Below, in pieces: positions 1 to 8,861 of a stretch of DNA of 64,000 nt (positions are counted from its first letter, which is position 1; the number at the start of each line of letters is the position of its first letter). A program made the position numbers and the translations under genes. Under the pieces are notes generated by a model. The model was not told where the DNA came from. It ran no database searches and saw only the letters and a list, made by a program, of their open reading frames with translations. The stretch comes from Profundicola sp048268105 (GTDB lineage Bacteria; Bacteroidota; Bacteroidia; Flavobacteriales; Weeksellaceae), in assembly GCA_048268105.1 (NCBI GenBank), contig JBLWWH010000005.1, positions 109,194 to 173,193 on the forward strand, given 5' to 3'.

Positions 1-1
1 T

Positions 2-433
2 TTTAGTAAAAACAAGCAGTTTATTAAAGTGTTTAATAACTCTACTGAAAACCGTAATTTTTGTAAAGATTCAGAGATTCAATGGCTTTTAGTTCTGCCT
101 CACCACAATTCGTTTAGTCAAGACGAATTGAAAACTTTATTATCGTTTCAGTTCTTATATTCCTTGGATATAAAAACAAGACACGATTTGGTTAGATATA
201 TGAACAAAAATTGGGGAATCAGTCCTTTTACGCGAACTGGTGGTATGGTAACAACTATCAGGAGAATGGATGCCGAAAAGAAATTAGATATTCCTAGTGA
301 ACGTAGATCAGGAGTTACTATTTCGGTAAGAAATGGTAAAAGAACCAGTGAAATGACGGATCAAAAAAGGGAAATATTTCGTCAACAGCTGATAGATGCC
401 GTTAGAAATAGCAGTCCTTCTGCGAAGATTTAA
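2..433 (+). CDS. Hypothetical protein, 5' end probably outside the window
   Basis: The reading frame is open to the left edge with no stop and no ATG. The first usable start inside the window is a GTG at 29, so the gene probably begins upstream and this is its C-terminal part (134 residues from the GTG). I do not recognise the family. The protein is soluble-looking, with no signal peptide or membrane segment visible. The C-terminal half is basic and rich in Arg, Ser and Thr, including 'RTGGMVTTIRRMDAEKK' and 'SVRNGKRTSEMTDQKRE', which could fit nucleic-acid binding, but that is only composition. It is followed by 137 bases without a gene and then another unrecognised gene on the same strand. 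Confidence 0.5.
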   Translation, partial: FSKNKQFIKVFNNSTENRNFCKDSEIQWLLVLPHHNSFSQDELKTLLSFQFLYSLDIKTRHDLVRYMNKNWGISPFTRTGGMVTTIRRMDAEKKLDIPSERRSGVTISVRNGKRTSEMTDQKREIFRQQLIDAVRNSSPSAKI

Positions 434-570
434 TTTCAAAACTTGGAATGAACGGAACCATAAAACCTATGGTTTCGTTCAATCTTTGTAAATTAAAACT
501 TGATTTTAAATGCATAGTTTAAAAATTAATGTATTTTAATATTCACATTAAATAAATTCACCTTCCGCTT

Positions 571-1209
571 ATGAACATGGATTTGGTTGACTTCTTTCTC
601 GAGTCTAAAACAGTGCATCTTTCTATGAAAGAAGTAAAAGCTTGGTTAGATCAATATTGGGAAAGATATAAATTCTATAGAGATCATTGGTCTTGTAGAT
701 TTTGCCCGACTGAGATGACGTTACCCTGCCTTTGTGATAAACCCGCCCCCGAATATCTATTTATTTGGATTTATGAACTTCTATACGACATTCAAAGGTT
801 TCATAGACATGAGAAATATTTCGAAAAGGAAATGCTGGAATATGATCAAATTATGTATTCCGAAGTTGATCTTAAAATCTGGACTTACAGAAATGAAAAC
901 CTGGGTTTGAACACATTTGAAAGCTTCGATAGCGACTATTTAGATTATGAATTTCATGATGCAGAAAAGGCCGATCTACGAGTTTTTGGTCCCAACAAGT
1001 TGATGCTAGATACAATCATTAATATCATGAGAGAACAGCTTGGGAGAACTGGGGATAGAGTCGTTGAACATGAGCTTTATATAAAGAGAGAGGATTTTAG
1101 GAACACTGTAAGATTTGTTCAAGTTTTTAATGAACTGTTTTTCAGAAGAAAAATCCTACCAGAACGATTAGAGGAATATTATAATACATTAATGTCTGAC
1201 GAAGAGTAA
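571..1209 (+). CDS. Hypothetical protein with a cysteine cluster
   Basis: This 212-residue protein is not recognised. It is acidic and unusually rich in Tyr, Phe, Trp, Glu and Asp, with no signal peptide or obvious membrane span. Four cysteines lie close together at residues 42, 45, 53 and 55 (C-x2-C-x7-C-x-C), a spacing that could hold a metal ion; this is inference from spacing alone. The rest looks alpha-helical, with many charged aromatic stretches such as 'LEEYYNTLMSDEE' at the C-terminus. The start ATG at 571 has a second ATG two codons later, so the true start may be 577. It stands alone between an unrecognised gene and the convergent serine hydrolase gene. Confidence 0.6.
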   Translation: MNMDLVDFFLESKTVHLSMKEVKAWLDQYWERYKFYRDHWSCRFCPTEMTLPCLCDKPAPEYLFIWIYELLYDIQRFHRHEKYFEKEMLEYDQIMYSEVDLKIWTYRNENLGLNTFESFDSDYLDYEFHDAEKADLRVFGPNKLMLDTIINIMREQLGRTGDRVVEHELYIKREDFRNTVRFVQVFNELFFRRKILPERLEEYYNTLMSDEE

Positions 1210-1279
1210 CATAATCCACTCTTGGTCAGACATTATTTAATTTAAACTTTGCGTGCTTTAATAAGTAATTTGCAAAGAT

Positions 1280-2833
1280 TTATTGTTTGATAAATTTCTC
1301 TGTATGCGTATAATTAGAAGGATAAGCTCCTACTTGCAACAACATCGGTCTTAAATTAAACTCGAAATCTAAAGCCTCAACTTTAGCATCTTTATTTAAG
1401 TGAAATTGCATAAACTCTTCACGCTGTGCTGGATTTTTCCAAACTGCTCTAAAAGTATCAAAGTGCCAATGTTCAAGTTTTGCTTCTAAGCCTTCTGTAT
1501 CCCAAAAATGAAGAAGTAAATCCTTTCCAACTTGCTTCAGTTCGATTTTACCATAAGCCTGGGAACGATAAACACCAACATAATCTTCTAATTTCAAACT
1601 TGGTTTGGTTTTCTTCAGTCTTGCTTGATGAATTTTATTTCTCTCTGCCATTGCATCATCATAACGTTTTTGATAAGATACTAAATAACGCTGATTCCAA
1701 TCCACTTCATTTCCTCCTAAATAAGCATCCATCACTTGATAAGCTACGGCATTTCCTAAAGAATTAAAAGTATTTCCAACAACTACAATTCCCAAATTAA
1801 GCTCTGGCATTAAATACATAGCTGTGTTAAATCCATCGGTAGCACCTCCATGGGTTAAAACTCTCTTTCCTTTATAGTCTAAAATATTCCAACCAAAACC
1901 ATAAGAACTTTGTGGGCTCATCGCATTATTCGGTCTATTTACCATTTGTGGTTTATGAATTTCATTCATCTGCTTACTCGAAACAATAGTTTTGCCCTTA
2001 TAGTTCCCTGAAGTTCCTAGCTGCATCATCATCCACTTGTTTAAATCATTCACACTCGAGTTCACACCACCTGCAGGTCCAGCATTGTCCCAATTTCTTC
2101 TTTGAATTCGCACAATTTTCCCTTCAATTTCTTGGTGCGGATAAGCTTGATTATCATTCGGTTTAATTTGTCTAATACTCGTAGTTGTTGAATTCATTTC
2201 TAAAGGTGTAAAAAGCTTTTCAACTAAAAATTGATTCCAACTTCTACCATCTGTATGCTCAATGATCTGTCCAGCAAGAGAATACATCACATTATTATAT
2301 ACAAATTCTGATCTAAATGGTTTTTCTAAATCCATATAACGCATTTGATAAAGCACACTATCTCTTGGACTTGCCGTCATAAATTGCAATCGATTGCCCA
2401 ATTTTCTTCCTAAACCTACCTGATGAGTTAAAGCATCTCTAATCGTTAGCTCACGTGTTACCCAAGGATCTTGCATTTGAAACCAAGGAATGTGCTGTGT
2501 AATTTTATCATCCCAATCAATCACTCCTTCATCAACTAAAACTCCTAACGCAGCCGCTGTCATATTTTTACTCACAGATGCAATACTAAAAATCGTGTTG
2601 GCATCCACAGCTTCTCCACTATCCAATTCTTTTTCGCCAAAACCTTTAGCATAAATCACTTCGCCATCTTTCACGATTCCAATGGCCATTCCAGGGATTT
2701 TCCAATCTTTTTGTGCAGATTGAACCCATTTATCAAAGTTTTCGGGTAAATTTTGTGCAAAGGCCGGCGAAAATAGAGTTCCAAGAAATACAAGTAATAA
2801 TGCACTCATGAACGCTGAATGTTTTCTCATCAT
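1280..2833 (-). CDS. Exported serine hydrolase, beta-lactamase/penicillin-binding fold, with C-terminal DUF3471-like domain
   Basis: A 517-residue protein of the class C beta-lactamase-like (serine hydrolase) family. A signal peptide ends near residue 27 after 'SPAFA'. All three active-site motifs are visible: S-x-x-K as SVSK at 86-89 (nucleophile Ser86, base Lys89), Y-x-N as YNN at 179-181, and HGG at 328-330 in place of KTG. The catalytic domain runs from about 30 to 390. The tail from about 410, with 'LEDYVGVYRSQAYGKIEL', resembles the DUF3471 beta-barrel often found at this position. Family members include D-aminopeptidases, esterases and peptidases, so the substrate cannot be read from sequence. 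The gene is monocistronic, and a TATCTTTG box lies just upstream. Confidence 0.9.
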   Translation of the reverse strand: MMRKHSAFMSALLLVFLGTLFSPAFAQNLPENFDKWVQSAQKDWKIPGMAIGIVKDGEVIYAKGFGEKELDSGEAVDANTIFSIASVSKNMTAAALGVLVDEGVIDWDDKITQHIPWFQMQDPWVTRELTIRDALTHQVGLGRKLGNRLQFMTASPRDSVLYQMRYMDLEKPFRSEFVYNNVMYSLAGQIIEHTDGRSWNQFLVEKLFTPLEMNSTTTSIRQIKPNDNQAYPHQEIEGKIVRIQRRNWDNAGPAGGVNSSVNDLNKWMMMQLGTSGNYKGKTIVSSKQMNEIHKPQMVNRPNNAMSPQSSYGFGWNILDYKGKRVLTHGGATDGFNTAMYLMPELNLGIVVVGNTFNSLGNAVAYQVMDAYLGGNEVDWNQRYLVSYQKRYDDAMAERNKIHQARLKKTKPSLKLEDYVGVYRSQAYGKIELKQVGKDLLLHFWDTEGLEAKLEHWHFDTFRAVWKNPAQREEFMQFHLNKDAKVEALDFEFNLRPMLLQVGAYPSNYTHTEKFIKQ

Positions 2834-2851
2834 GTCTTAAAATATTTAGCT

Positions 2852-2859
2852 CAAAGATA
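2852..2859 (-). promoter_or_regulatory. Candidate -7 box (TATCTTTG) for the serine hydrolase gene
   Basis: Read on the minus strand this is TATCTTTG, an exact match to the Bacteroidota -7 consensus TAnnTTTG. It would place the transcription start about 12 bases before the ATG at 2833. No clear TTG was found at the -33 spacing, so only the -7 half is supported. Confidence 0.5.
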
Positions 2860-3125
2860 ACAAGAACTTTAGACTATTAAGTTTTGACCAGTATCTCCTC
2901 ATTCTTTTGCAATAGTGATTGATGTTTAATGTGAATTTAAAATCAAAATGGGTTTATAAGATTTTGAAATTTTTAAAATAACTTAACAACTCTTCTCTAT
3001 TAAATTAAATCTTAAAAAGCATTGTGATTGAGTCGAAATCAATCAATCAGTAAAAATTTCTTATATTAGGTGAATACAATCAACTGCATCCTCTAACAAG
3101 AAGTTGCAGTTTTAAAAAATTAAGG

Positions 3126-3614
3126 ATGAGAAAAATACTTTTGGGCATTTTGAGCATAGGTTTATTATCATGCAATCAACCTTCAGAACCTGTTGCAGTT
3201 CTGGAAAAGCGAATAGATAGCTTAGAAAGTCAATTAGAAAACGCCTACAAGCCAGGATTTGGGGATTTCATGGGGTTTATACAAACACATCATGCTAAAT
3301 TATGGTTCGCAGGACAAAATGAGAATTGGGAATTGGCTGATTTCGAAATTCATGAATTAGAGGAAGCCATTGAAAACATTCAAGAAATTCATGCCAGTAG
3401 AAAAGAAACAAAATATATTGATATGATTATTGAACCACTTGAAAAAGTGGATGAAGCTGTTGACAACAAAGATAAAGCAGCTTTTAAGCAAAGTTATCAA
3501 GCCTTAACAAATGCTTGTAATCAATGTCATACAACTGTAGATATGGAATTTATTGAAATTAAAATTCCAGATTCACCGCCATTTTCAAATCAAATTTTCA
3601 CTCCCAAAGAGTAA
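3126..3614 (+). CDS. Lipoprotein with one CxxCH haem-binding motif (cytochrome c-like)
   Basis: This is a 162-residue exported lipoprotein. The N-terminus has a hydrophobic signal with lipobox 'LLSC' and lipidated Cys16. A short coiled-coil-like stretch follows ('LEKRIDSLESQLE'), then a mostly helical region with 'HHAKLWFAGQNENWELADFE' (residues about 54-73), then a C-terminal 'CNQCH' near residue 131, the covalent haem c attachment motif. One CxxCH in a helical, periplasm-facing lipoprotein suggests a monohaem cytochrome or a sensor for a small ligand; the axial partner could be one of the His or Met residues. The function is not known to me. It is a single gene ending at a strong bidirectional hairpin. 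Confidence 0.75.
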   Translation: MRKILLGILSIGLLSCNQPSEPVAVLEKRIDSLESQLENAYKPGFGDFMGFIQTHHAKLWFAGQNENWELADFEIHELEEAIENIQEIHASRKETKYIDMIIEPLEKVDEAVDNKDKAAFKQSYQALTNACNQCHTTVDMEFIEIKIPDSPPFSNQIFTPKE

Positions 3615-3645
3615 TTGTTAAATGTAATTCTGACATGATATATAA

Positions 3646-3682
3646 AAAGAAAATCGTCTCAAATAGAGACGGTTTTCTTTTT
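3646..3682. terminator. Bidirectional intrinsic terminator
   Basis: The arms AAAATCGTCTC and GAGACGGTTTT surround a short AAATA loop. A-rich sequence on the left and T-rich on the right give a T-run on both strands. It serves the CxxCH lipoprotein gene and the convergent decayed gene. Confidence 0.85.
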
Positions 3683-3715
3683 TCTTTATATAATTATCAA
3701 TTATTTAATAACGAA

Positions 3716-4534
3716 TTAAAAGGTTTGTTTATTACCTCCTACTTTTATATTTGCAATATAAACACCTGGTTTTAAACCATGTAAATTAATTTTTGCCGTA
3801 GCTGCATTAACTTCCTTTTTAATTAGCTGCTGACCTAAACTATTAACTCATCAATTAAATCGAAATGCACAACCCATAGTTGATTATCGTGAATCACGTG
3901 CTTGAACTTATTTTGTGTTAAATATGTAATTGCGAATGTCTCACAATCTCCATACAATGAAACCATGGCATGTTCGTACCCTCCTATCGGCCACATGGGA
4001 TCATTACCATTTATCCAAGATTCGGTTTGGAAGTCATAAAAATAGGTAGTATTGGCTGTGTCAAAATCAGACGGACCTTCTATAAAAGACATGGATTGTT
4101 GATCGAAATCAATCATAATTCCCACCCAATAGGTTGTTTCCTCATCTGCATTTCCAACAAATTGAAAAGATGTATTCAAATTTACAGATAATACAGCATG
4201 GTCAAAATTGGCATAATCACCAAAAAAATTAACTTCTACTTCAGCAATCTTGAGATCCTAATTCAGTTCAAGATCCATTACCTGACTCCTCATTAAAATA
4301 GATTGTTGCACTTTCTACAGGCATTCCAGGCGTTATGATAGTATTAAAGTTAACTGACGTTAAATTAAAAACTTCATTAGGTTGAAGAACAAAATCGCTG
4401 GCAAAAATATATTTATGCATTTCACCCCAAGCATTTTCACCACCTTCTTGAACCTCGATAGAACATTCGTTTTGTTGCGCATTAAGTTCATTAGACATAA
4501 AAAATGCAAACATTAATAAAGTAAAGTTTTTTAT
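3716..4534 (-). pseudogene. Decayed type IX secretion cargo gene
   Basis: On the minus strand three conceptual segments in different frames make up one exported protein. The N-terminal part (4534-4268) reads 'IKNFTLLMFAFFMSNELNA', a signal peptide whose start codon is missing: the codon before it is TAG. It ends at a TGA after 'NEESGNGS'. The middle (about 4255-3835) reads through 'NTSFQFVGNADEETTYWVGI' to a TAG after 'DELIV'. The last part, ending at 3716, reads 'VNSLGQQLIKKEV' then 'INLHGLKPGVYIANIKVGG', a textbook type IX C-terminal sorting domain. At least one stop and two frame changes separate the parts. No function can be assigned to the passenger. Sequencing error is possible but would need several separate errors. 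Confidence 0.8.
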
Positions 4535-4910
4535 CTAAAATTTGATTTTTTTTTGATAAGACACGAATAAATTTCTTTAAACTTAGAAAGTCTAAAGATG
4601 GAGTAAGAATTATATTAATTATAGAAACTAAAAGCTTTTTAAATTCTTGAAATATCAATACGATCAACACTGATTGAACACAAAATTCACCAATTAATAA
4701 GACACATATTTTTAACTGATTATCATGCCTTTAAATTACAAGCAGAATAAAACTATTTTAATAATATCTTCTTTTCATAAAATGCTAAATTATATTGTTT
4801 TAACTTAAATAAATTTTTCTATGGCATAGTCATTGAATAATCTACCCTGACTAATTTGATTTAGATAAATTTTAAATCTTAAGCCATATTGAATTAACTA
4901 AACAAAGAAA
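4535..4910. other. AT-rich intergenic stretch
   Basis: About 375 very AT-rich bases lie between the decayed cargo gene and the MliC-like lipoprotein gene. I see no convincing ORF, RNA fold or repeat. It presumably holds the promoter of the gene at 4911, but no clear TAnnTTTG box was found. Confidence 0.4.
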
Positions 4911-5495
4911 ATGAAAAAAACAATTTTATCATTCGCAGTGCTTTCAGCATTATTTTTAAGCTCTTGTAAAGAAGAAGTTAAACAAAACGATATAATAGTT
5001 GAAACTGAAAATGTGGATACTGTAGAAACAATGGACGAGGATTTCGTTACTACTACAACTACTAATAAAGACGGTAAAGAGATTGAAATCACTTTTAATA
5101 ATACAGCAGGAACTGCTACGGTTAACTACGAAGGTAAGACAATCGAATTACAACAAGAAAAAGCTGCATCTGGATTCTGGTTTAAAAACGATACCTATGA
5201 ATTAAGAGGTAAAGGAAATGATGTAGATTTTTCAAAAGATGGTGAAGTTATCTTCAGTCATAAGGACGAGATTATTAGTACAAAATATACCAATGACGCT
5301 GGTGATACATTACATTTAGAAGTAAATAGTTCGGACAATACAGCTAAAGCTTATTTGAATGGTGGTGAACAAATCGATTTAGAAGGAGAAAAAGCAGCTT
5401 CTGGTATTTGGTTTAAAAACGACGAATATGAGCTTAGAGGTAAAGGTGAAAAATTAGAATTGACAAAAGACGGTGAAGTAGTCTTCAAAAACTAA
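4911..5495 (+). CDS. Lipoprotein with two tandem MliC-like repeats
   Basis: This is a 194-residue lipoprotein: signal peptide with lipobox 'LSSC', lipidated Cys19, then an acidic linker. Two homologous repeats follow at about residues 58-115 and 134-192. Each carries the sequence E-K-A-A-S-G-(F/I)-W-F-K-N-D-x-Y-E-L-R-G-K-G and ends in K-D-G-E-V-(I/V)-F. This resembles the MliC fold, membrane-bound inhibitors of C-type lysozyme that protect peptidoglycan; assignment to that family is by motif memory and inhibitory activity is inferred. MliC proteins usually have one domain, so the duplication is notable. The gene is followed by a strong terminator and appears to be its own transcription unit. 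Confidence 0.75.
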   Translation: MKKTILSFAVLSALFLSSCKEEVKQNDIIVETENVDTVETMDEDFVTTTTTNKDGKEIEITFNNTAGTATVNYEGKTIELQQEKAASGFWFKNDTYELRGKGNDVDFSKDGEVIFSHKDEIISTKYTNDAGDTLHLEVNSSDNTAKAYLNGGEQIDLEGEKAASGIWFKNDEYELRGKGEKLELTKDGEVVFKN

Positions 5496-5529
5496 TAAAC
5501 AAACCATATTCTAACTACAACTAACTAAT

Positions 5530-5558
5530 ATCCTCAGATTTAGCTGAGGATTTTTTTT
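5530..5558 (+). terminator. Intrinsic terminator after the MliC-like gene
   Basis: A 7-bp stem, TCCTCAG/CTGAGGA, is followed directly by eight T residues. Confidence 0.9.
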
Positions 5559-5645
5559 GTTTGATATAAATTTAAAGTATAATGTATTAGGTAGGTAAAT
5601 TCATTTTGATTAAATTGAATAAAACAAAATTGGAGAGCAAATTAA

Positions 5646-6515
5646 ATGGAAAATCTTAAGATTTATGAGAAAGTGAATCAAAACGAGAGCAGTTTAAGTT
5701 TTGGTATTTCTAAAATGGAAGACATCTACGATAAACGAAATGGAAAGGTTGATGAACCCCATAGACATGACTACTATACTGTTCTTATAATCGTGAAAGG
5801 CAATGGAAAACACGAAATTGATTTCAATGCCTATGATTTAGCTTCTTCACAAGTGTATTTTGTCGCACCAGGACAGGTTCATCAAGTTAGAGAGTCAGAA
5901 AAATCATATGGATATTCTATGGTTTTTTCTAATCAATTTTTGATTGAAAGTTCTATTCCTATCAGTTTTATCGAAAGGTTAAAATTATTCGATAATTACG
6001 GACAAGGTCCACCACTTGAACCCGACCCTACCCAATTTGAAAATATATTAGGCTTTGCGCAAGAAATTCACAAGCTATATATCAGCCATGCGAATATGAA
6101 ATACCTATCAATTGGTGCATATTTAAAATTATTACTAATAGAATGCAATAATATATGTTCAATAAATCCTGAGCACAGCGAGTTTGAAAGTCCAGCAAAC
6201 AATATCATTAGGGATTTTAAAGCCACCGTAGATTTAAACTATAAAAAAGAGCATTCTACCTCTTTTTATGCTCAAGAATTATTTATCACACCAGACCATT
6301 TAAACAGAACGATAAAAGAAAAAATGGGAAAAACGGCTAAGGAATACATTATGGCCAGAATCACTACTGAAGCCAAAAGACTCTTATACTTTACAGATTT
6401 AACGAATAAAGAAATTGCTTATGAGTTAGGATTTAATGACCCAGGAAATTTCAGTGCATTTTTCAAGAAAAACACCCAAATGTCTCCCTCAAGCTTCAAA
6501 AAAAATAAAAAATAA
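5646..6515 (+). CDS. AraC family transcriptional regulator
   Basis: A 289-residue one-component regulator. The N-terminal half (about 30-115) is cupin-like, with 'EPHRHDYYTVLIIVKGNGKH' and 'VYFVAPGQVHQV' typical of AraC ligand-binding beta-barrels. The C-terminal hundred residues form the double helix-turn-helix: first HTH around 'YAQELFITPDHLNRTIKEK', second around 'TNKEIAYELGFNDPGNFSAF', which matches the family signature. It probably senses a small molecule and activates nearby genes. The next genes on the same strand encode a pirin and a YceI protein, so these are plausible targets, as often seen for AraC-pirin neighbours, but no operator was identified. Confidence 0.9.
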   Translation: MENLKIYEKVNQNESSLSFGISKMEDIYDKRNGKVDEPHRHDYYTVLIIVKGNGKHEIDFNAYDLASSQVYFVAPGQVHQVRESEKSYGYSMVFSNQFLIESSIPISFIERLKLFDNYGQGPPLEPDPTQFENILGFAQEIHKLYISHANMKYLSIGAYLKLLLIECNNICSINPEHSEFESPANNIIRDFKATVDLNYKKEHSTSFYAQELFITPDHLNRTIKEKMGKTAKEYIMARITTEAKRLLYFTDLTNKEIAYELGFNDPGNFSAFFKKNTQMSPSSFKKNKK

Positions 6516-6763
6516 AATAATATCGGAATTTCACAAGACTATCTCATTTTTTCATATTCCACAAGATGTACATTAGTTCGATCTTTGTACTATACAAAAA
6601 GCAAAATAATCGAATCTTTAAATTTTAATCAAAAGTATTGTTTTAACAAGTCAAAAATTAATTTATAATTGAGATTATTTAATAAAATTGGATGAAGAAT
6701 TTTAAATCTACTTTCGATTCAATGAAGTTAAACAAAGTAGATATTAAACTAAAAAATACATTT

Positions 6764-7483
6764 ATGAAAACAATAATTCATAAAGCAGACTCAAGAGGAA
6801 AAGCAGATCACGGATGGTTGAAATCTCACCATAGCTTTAGCTTTGCCAACTATTATAATCCAGAAAGAATGAACTTTGGTGTTTTGCGTGTGCTTAATGA
6901 TGACCGCGTAGCTGCAGGAATGGGTTTCGGCGCGCATCCACATGCCAATATGGAAATTATTTCTATCCCATTAGAAGGTGACTTAGAGCATAAGGATAGT
7001 ATGGGAAATACCACGGTTATTAAAGAAGGTGATGTTCAAGTTATGAGCGCAGGAACTGGAGTACAACATTCAGAATATAATCACAGCAAAACAGAGCAAG
7101 TTAAATTCTTACAAATTTGGGTGATTCCCAACAAACAAGATGTTGAACCGAGATATGATCAAGTTTCTATTAGAGATATTCAAAAAGAAAATGAGTTTTA
7201 TCAAATTGTATCACCCAACGAAGGTGAATCAGGAGTTTGGGTTCATCAAGATGCGTGGTTTTATTTTGGTAAGTTCACAAAAGGAAATGCAGACACTTAC
7301 AAAATCAAAAAATATGGTAATGGAGTTTATACTTTCATTCTTGACGGAGAGGTAGAAATCAACGGCGAAAAACTATCTAAACGTGACGGAATGGGAATTT
7401 GGGATGTAGACAGCTTTGAAGTAAAAGCTTCTGAGGATGCTCGAATTCTATTAATGGAAGTTCCAATGAGTTTAGAGGCCTAA
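6764..7483 (+). CDS. Pirin family protein (YhhW-like bicupin)
   Basis: A 239-residue pirin-family bicupin. The N-terminal domain contains the metal site motifs 'FGAHPHANMEI' and 'VMSAGTGVQHSEYN', which supply the His/Glu ligands of a mononuclear metal. Relatives include quercetin 2,3-dioxygenase YhhW, but the physiological substrate is mostly unknown. I chose the ATG at 6764 because family members begin with 'MKTIIHKADSRG'; an in-frame ATG at 6692 would add 24 residues that do not look like the family. The leader between the AraC gene and this start is long, and a GATCTTTG sequence near 6580 is a weak -7 candidate. YceI follows 45 bases downstream, suggesting one transcript. Confidence 0.88.
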   Translation: MKTIIHKADSRGKADHGWLKSHHSFSFANYYNPERMNFGVLRVLNDDRVAAGMGFGAHPHANMEIISIPLEGDLEHKDSMGNTTVIKEGDVQVMSAGTGVQHSEYNHSKTEQVKFLQIWVIPNKQDVEPRYDQVSIRDIQKENEFYQIVSPNEGESGVWVHQDAWFYFGKFTKGNADTYKIKKYGNGVYTFILDGEVEINGEKLSKRDGMGIWDVDSFEVKASEDARILLMEVPMSLEA

Positions 7484-7528
7484 TATTAAATTAAATAACA
7501 AGAATTAATAATTATAAAATTTTACAAA

Positions 7529-8047
7529 ATGAAAAATACAAATTGGACATTAGACACTGTACACTCAGAAATTGCTTTTAAGATTAAGCACATGATGATT
7601 TCAACAGTAACCGGGCATTTCGAAGATTTTCAAGCAACCGCAAAAACAGATGGAGATGATTTCAAGGATGCAGAATTTAACTTTTCTGCTAAAACAGAAT
7701 CAATCAACACTAAAAATAAGGATAGAGATACACACTTAAAATCAGATGATTTCTTCAATGCAGCACAATTCCCAGAATTGACTTTCGTTTCTAAATCTTT
7801 CGACGGTGATAAATTAGTAGGAGATTTAACGATTAGAGACATAACTAAAGAAGTTACTCTAGACGCAAGTTTCAATGGTGTAGCTGTAGATCCATACGGA
7901 CAAACTAAAGCTGGATTAGAAGCCAATGGAGAAATCAATAGAAAAGATTTTAACTTAACTTGGGGAGCAGTAACTGAAGCCGGTAGCGTAGTAGTTTCCG
8001 ATAAAGTTAGATTAGTTATCGACTTACAATTCACAAAAGAGGCTTAA
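7529..8047 (+). CDS. YceI family protein (cytoplasmic form)
   Basis: A 172-residue YceI/lipocalin-like protein, a beta-barrel that binds amphiphilic or polyisoprenoid ligands. The family pattern is clear: 'WTLDTVHSEIAFKIKHMM' at the start, 'HLKSDDFFNAAQFPELTFVS' in the middle, 'GDLTIRDITKEVTLD' and a final 'RLVIDLQF'. There is no signal peptide, unlike the second YceI gene in this window (17961), so it should act in the cytoplasm. It lies just downstream of the pirin gene and ahead of a strong terminator, so pirin and YceI are probably co-transcribed. A stress-related role is common for such pairs but is inference. Confidence 0.9.
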   Translation: MKNTNWTLDTVHSEIAFKIKHMMISTVTGHFEDFQATAKTDGDDFKDAEFNFSAKTESINTKNKDRDTHLKSDDFFNAAQFPELTFVSKSFDGDKLVGDLTIRDITKEVTLDASFNGVAVDPYGQTKAGLEANGEINRKDFNLTWGAVTEAGSVVVSDKVRLVIDLQFTKEA

Positions 8048-8077
8048 TTAAACTTAGGCTCTTAACATAAATATTCT

Positions 8078-8108
8078 AAAGGGGTAAAATAATTTTATCC
8101 CTTTTTTT
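8078..8108 (+). terminator. Intrinsic terminator after the YceI gene
   Basis: The stem AAAGGGGTAAAA/TTTTATCCCTTT is followed by a T-run. Confidence 0.85.
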
Positions 8109-8286
8109 ATTCTTTTCATCTTCTATCTTTGTTCTCTATTTCAATTATAGATTAAACCTTAATTAGGAATACAGGATTTTCATTCAATTTTCTCATCAAC
8201 AAGATTTATTGACATAATATTCTTGAATAAAATCTTTTCTTCTTTAAGTTTATAACTTCTAATCCAATCATTATAAATTTATAATT

Positions 8287-8852
8287 ACGAAAAAACATCT
8301 TCGGTATTTAACAGGGCTGTTTTCGTCATGCTCTTTAATGAATACTTAATCTGTAGAAGAATTATGAAGTGAAAATGCATCTCTACATCAAGAAAATCAA
8401 ATCTTAGAAAACAGAGCTGATTTTTGTGATTTATTTTCTGAATCGAATGAAATCTCTGTCAAAAGCTTTCATTAAGATTATAAAATGAAAATTATCGAAT
8501 TCAAAGACAATAAAAATGATCAAACCTTTGAAGTCATTTTTACTATATAACATCAATTGCCGAATCAAAAAGTTGATTAAGCCACACCTTTAATTCAAGC
8601 ATATAATGAAATGGTAAATCTTATCCTGTTAAAAGCATTTTTAATTCTAAATTCCAATACGCAAGTCAAAACATTCCCTTTAATCAACTACAGCAAAATA
8701 GTATGGTGATTAGAAATGATTTACCTAACATTGATCGCTTTATTAAAATAGTTGGGACAATCACAACTTCTAACCTAGATGGAAGAGATAATAAACATAA
8801 AGCCAATCTTGAGTTTATGAACTTAGTTATCGACTGGAAACAAACAAATTAA
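8287..8852 (+). pseudogene. Decayed lipoprotein gene
   Basis: Reading from an ACG at 8287 (apparently a mutated ATG) gives 'KKHLRYLTGLFSSCSLMNT', a lipoprotein signal with an SSC lipobox. The same frame continues across several in-frame stop codons and still reads like protein, for example 'ENASLHQENQILENRADF' and 'MKIIEFKDNKNDQTFEVIF'. Near 8605 the sense shifts to another frame that runs 'NGKSYPVKSIFNSKFQYASQ' on to '...LEFMNLVIDWKQTN' and a TAA at 8852. It has a lost start, at least four in-frame stops and at least one frameshift, so it is clearly dead. I do not recognise the family; the preserved stretch near 'LHQENQILENR' suggests a short coiled coil after the lipid anchor. Confidence 0.75.
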
Positions 8853-8861
8853 GCAAATAAA

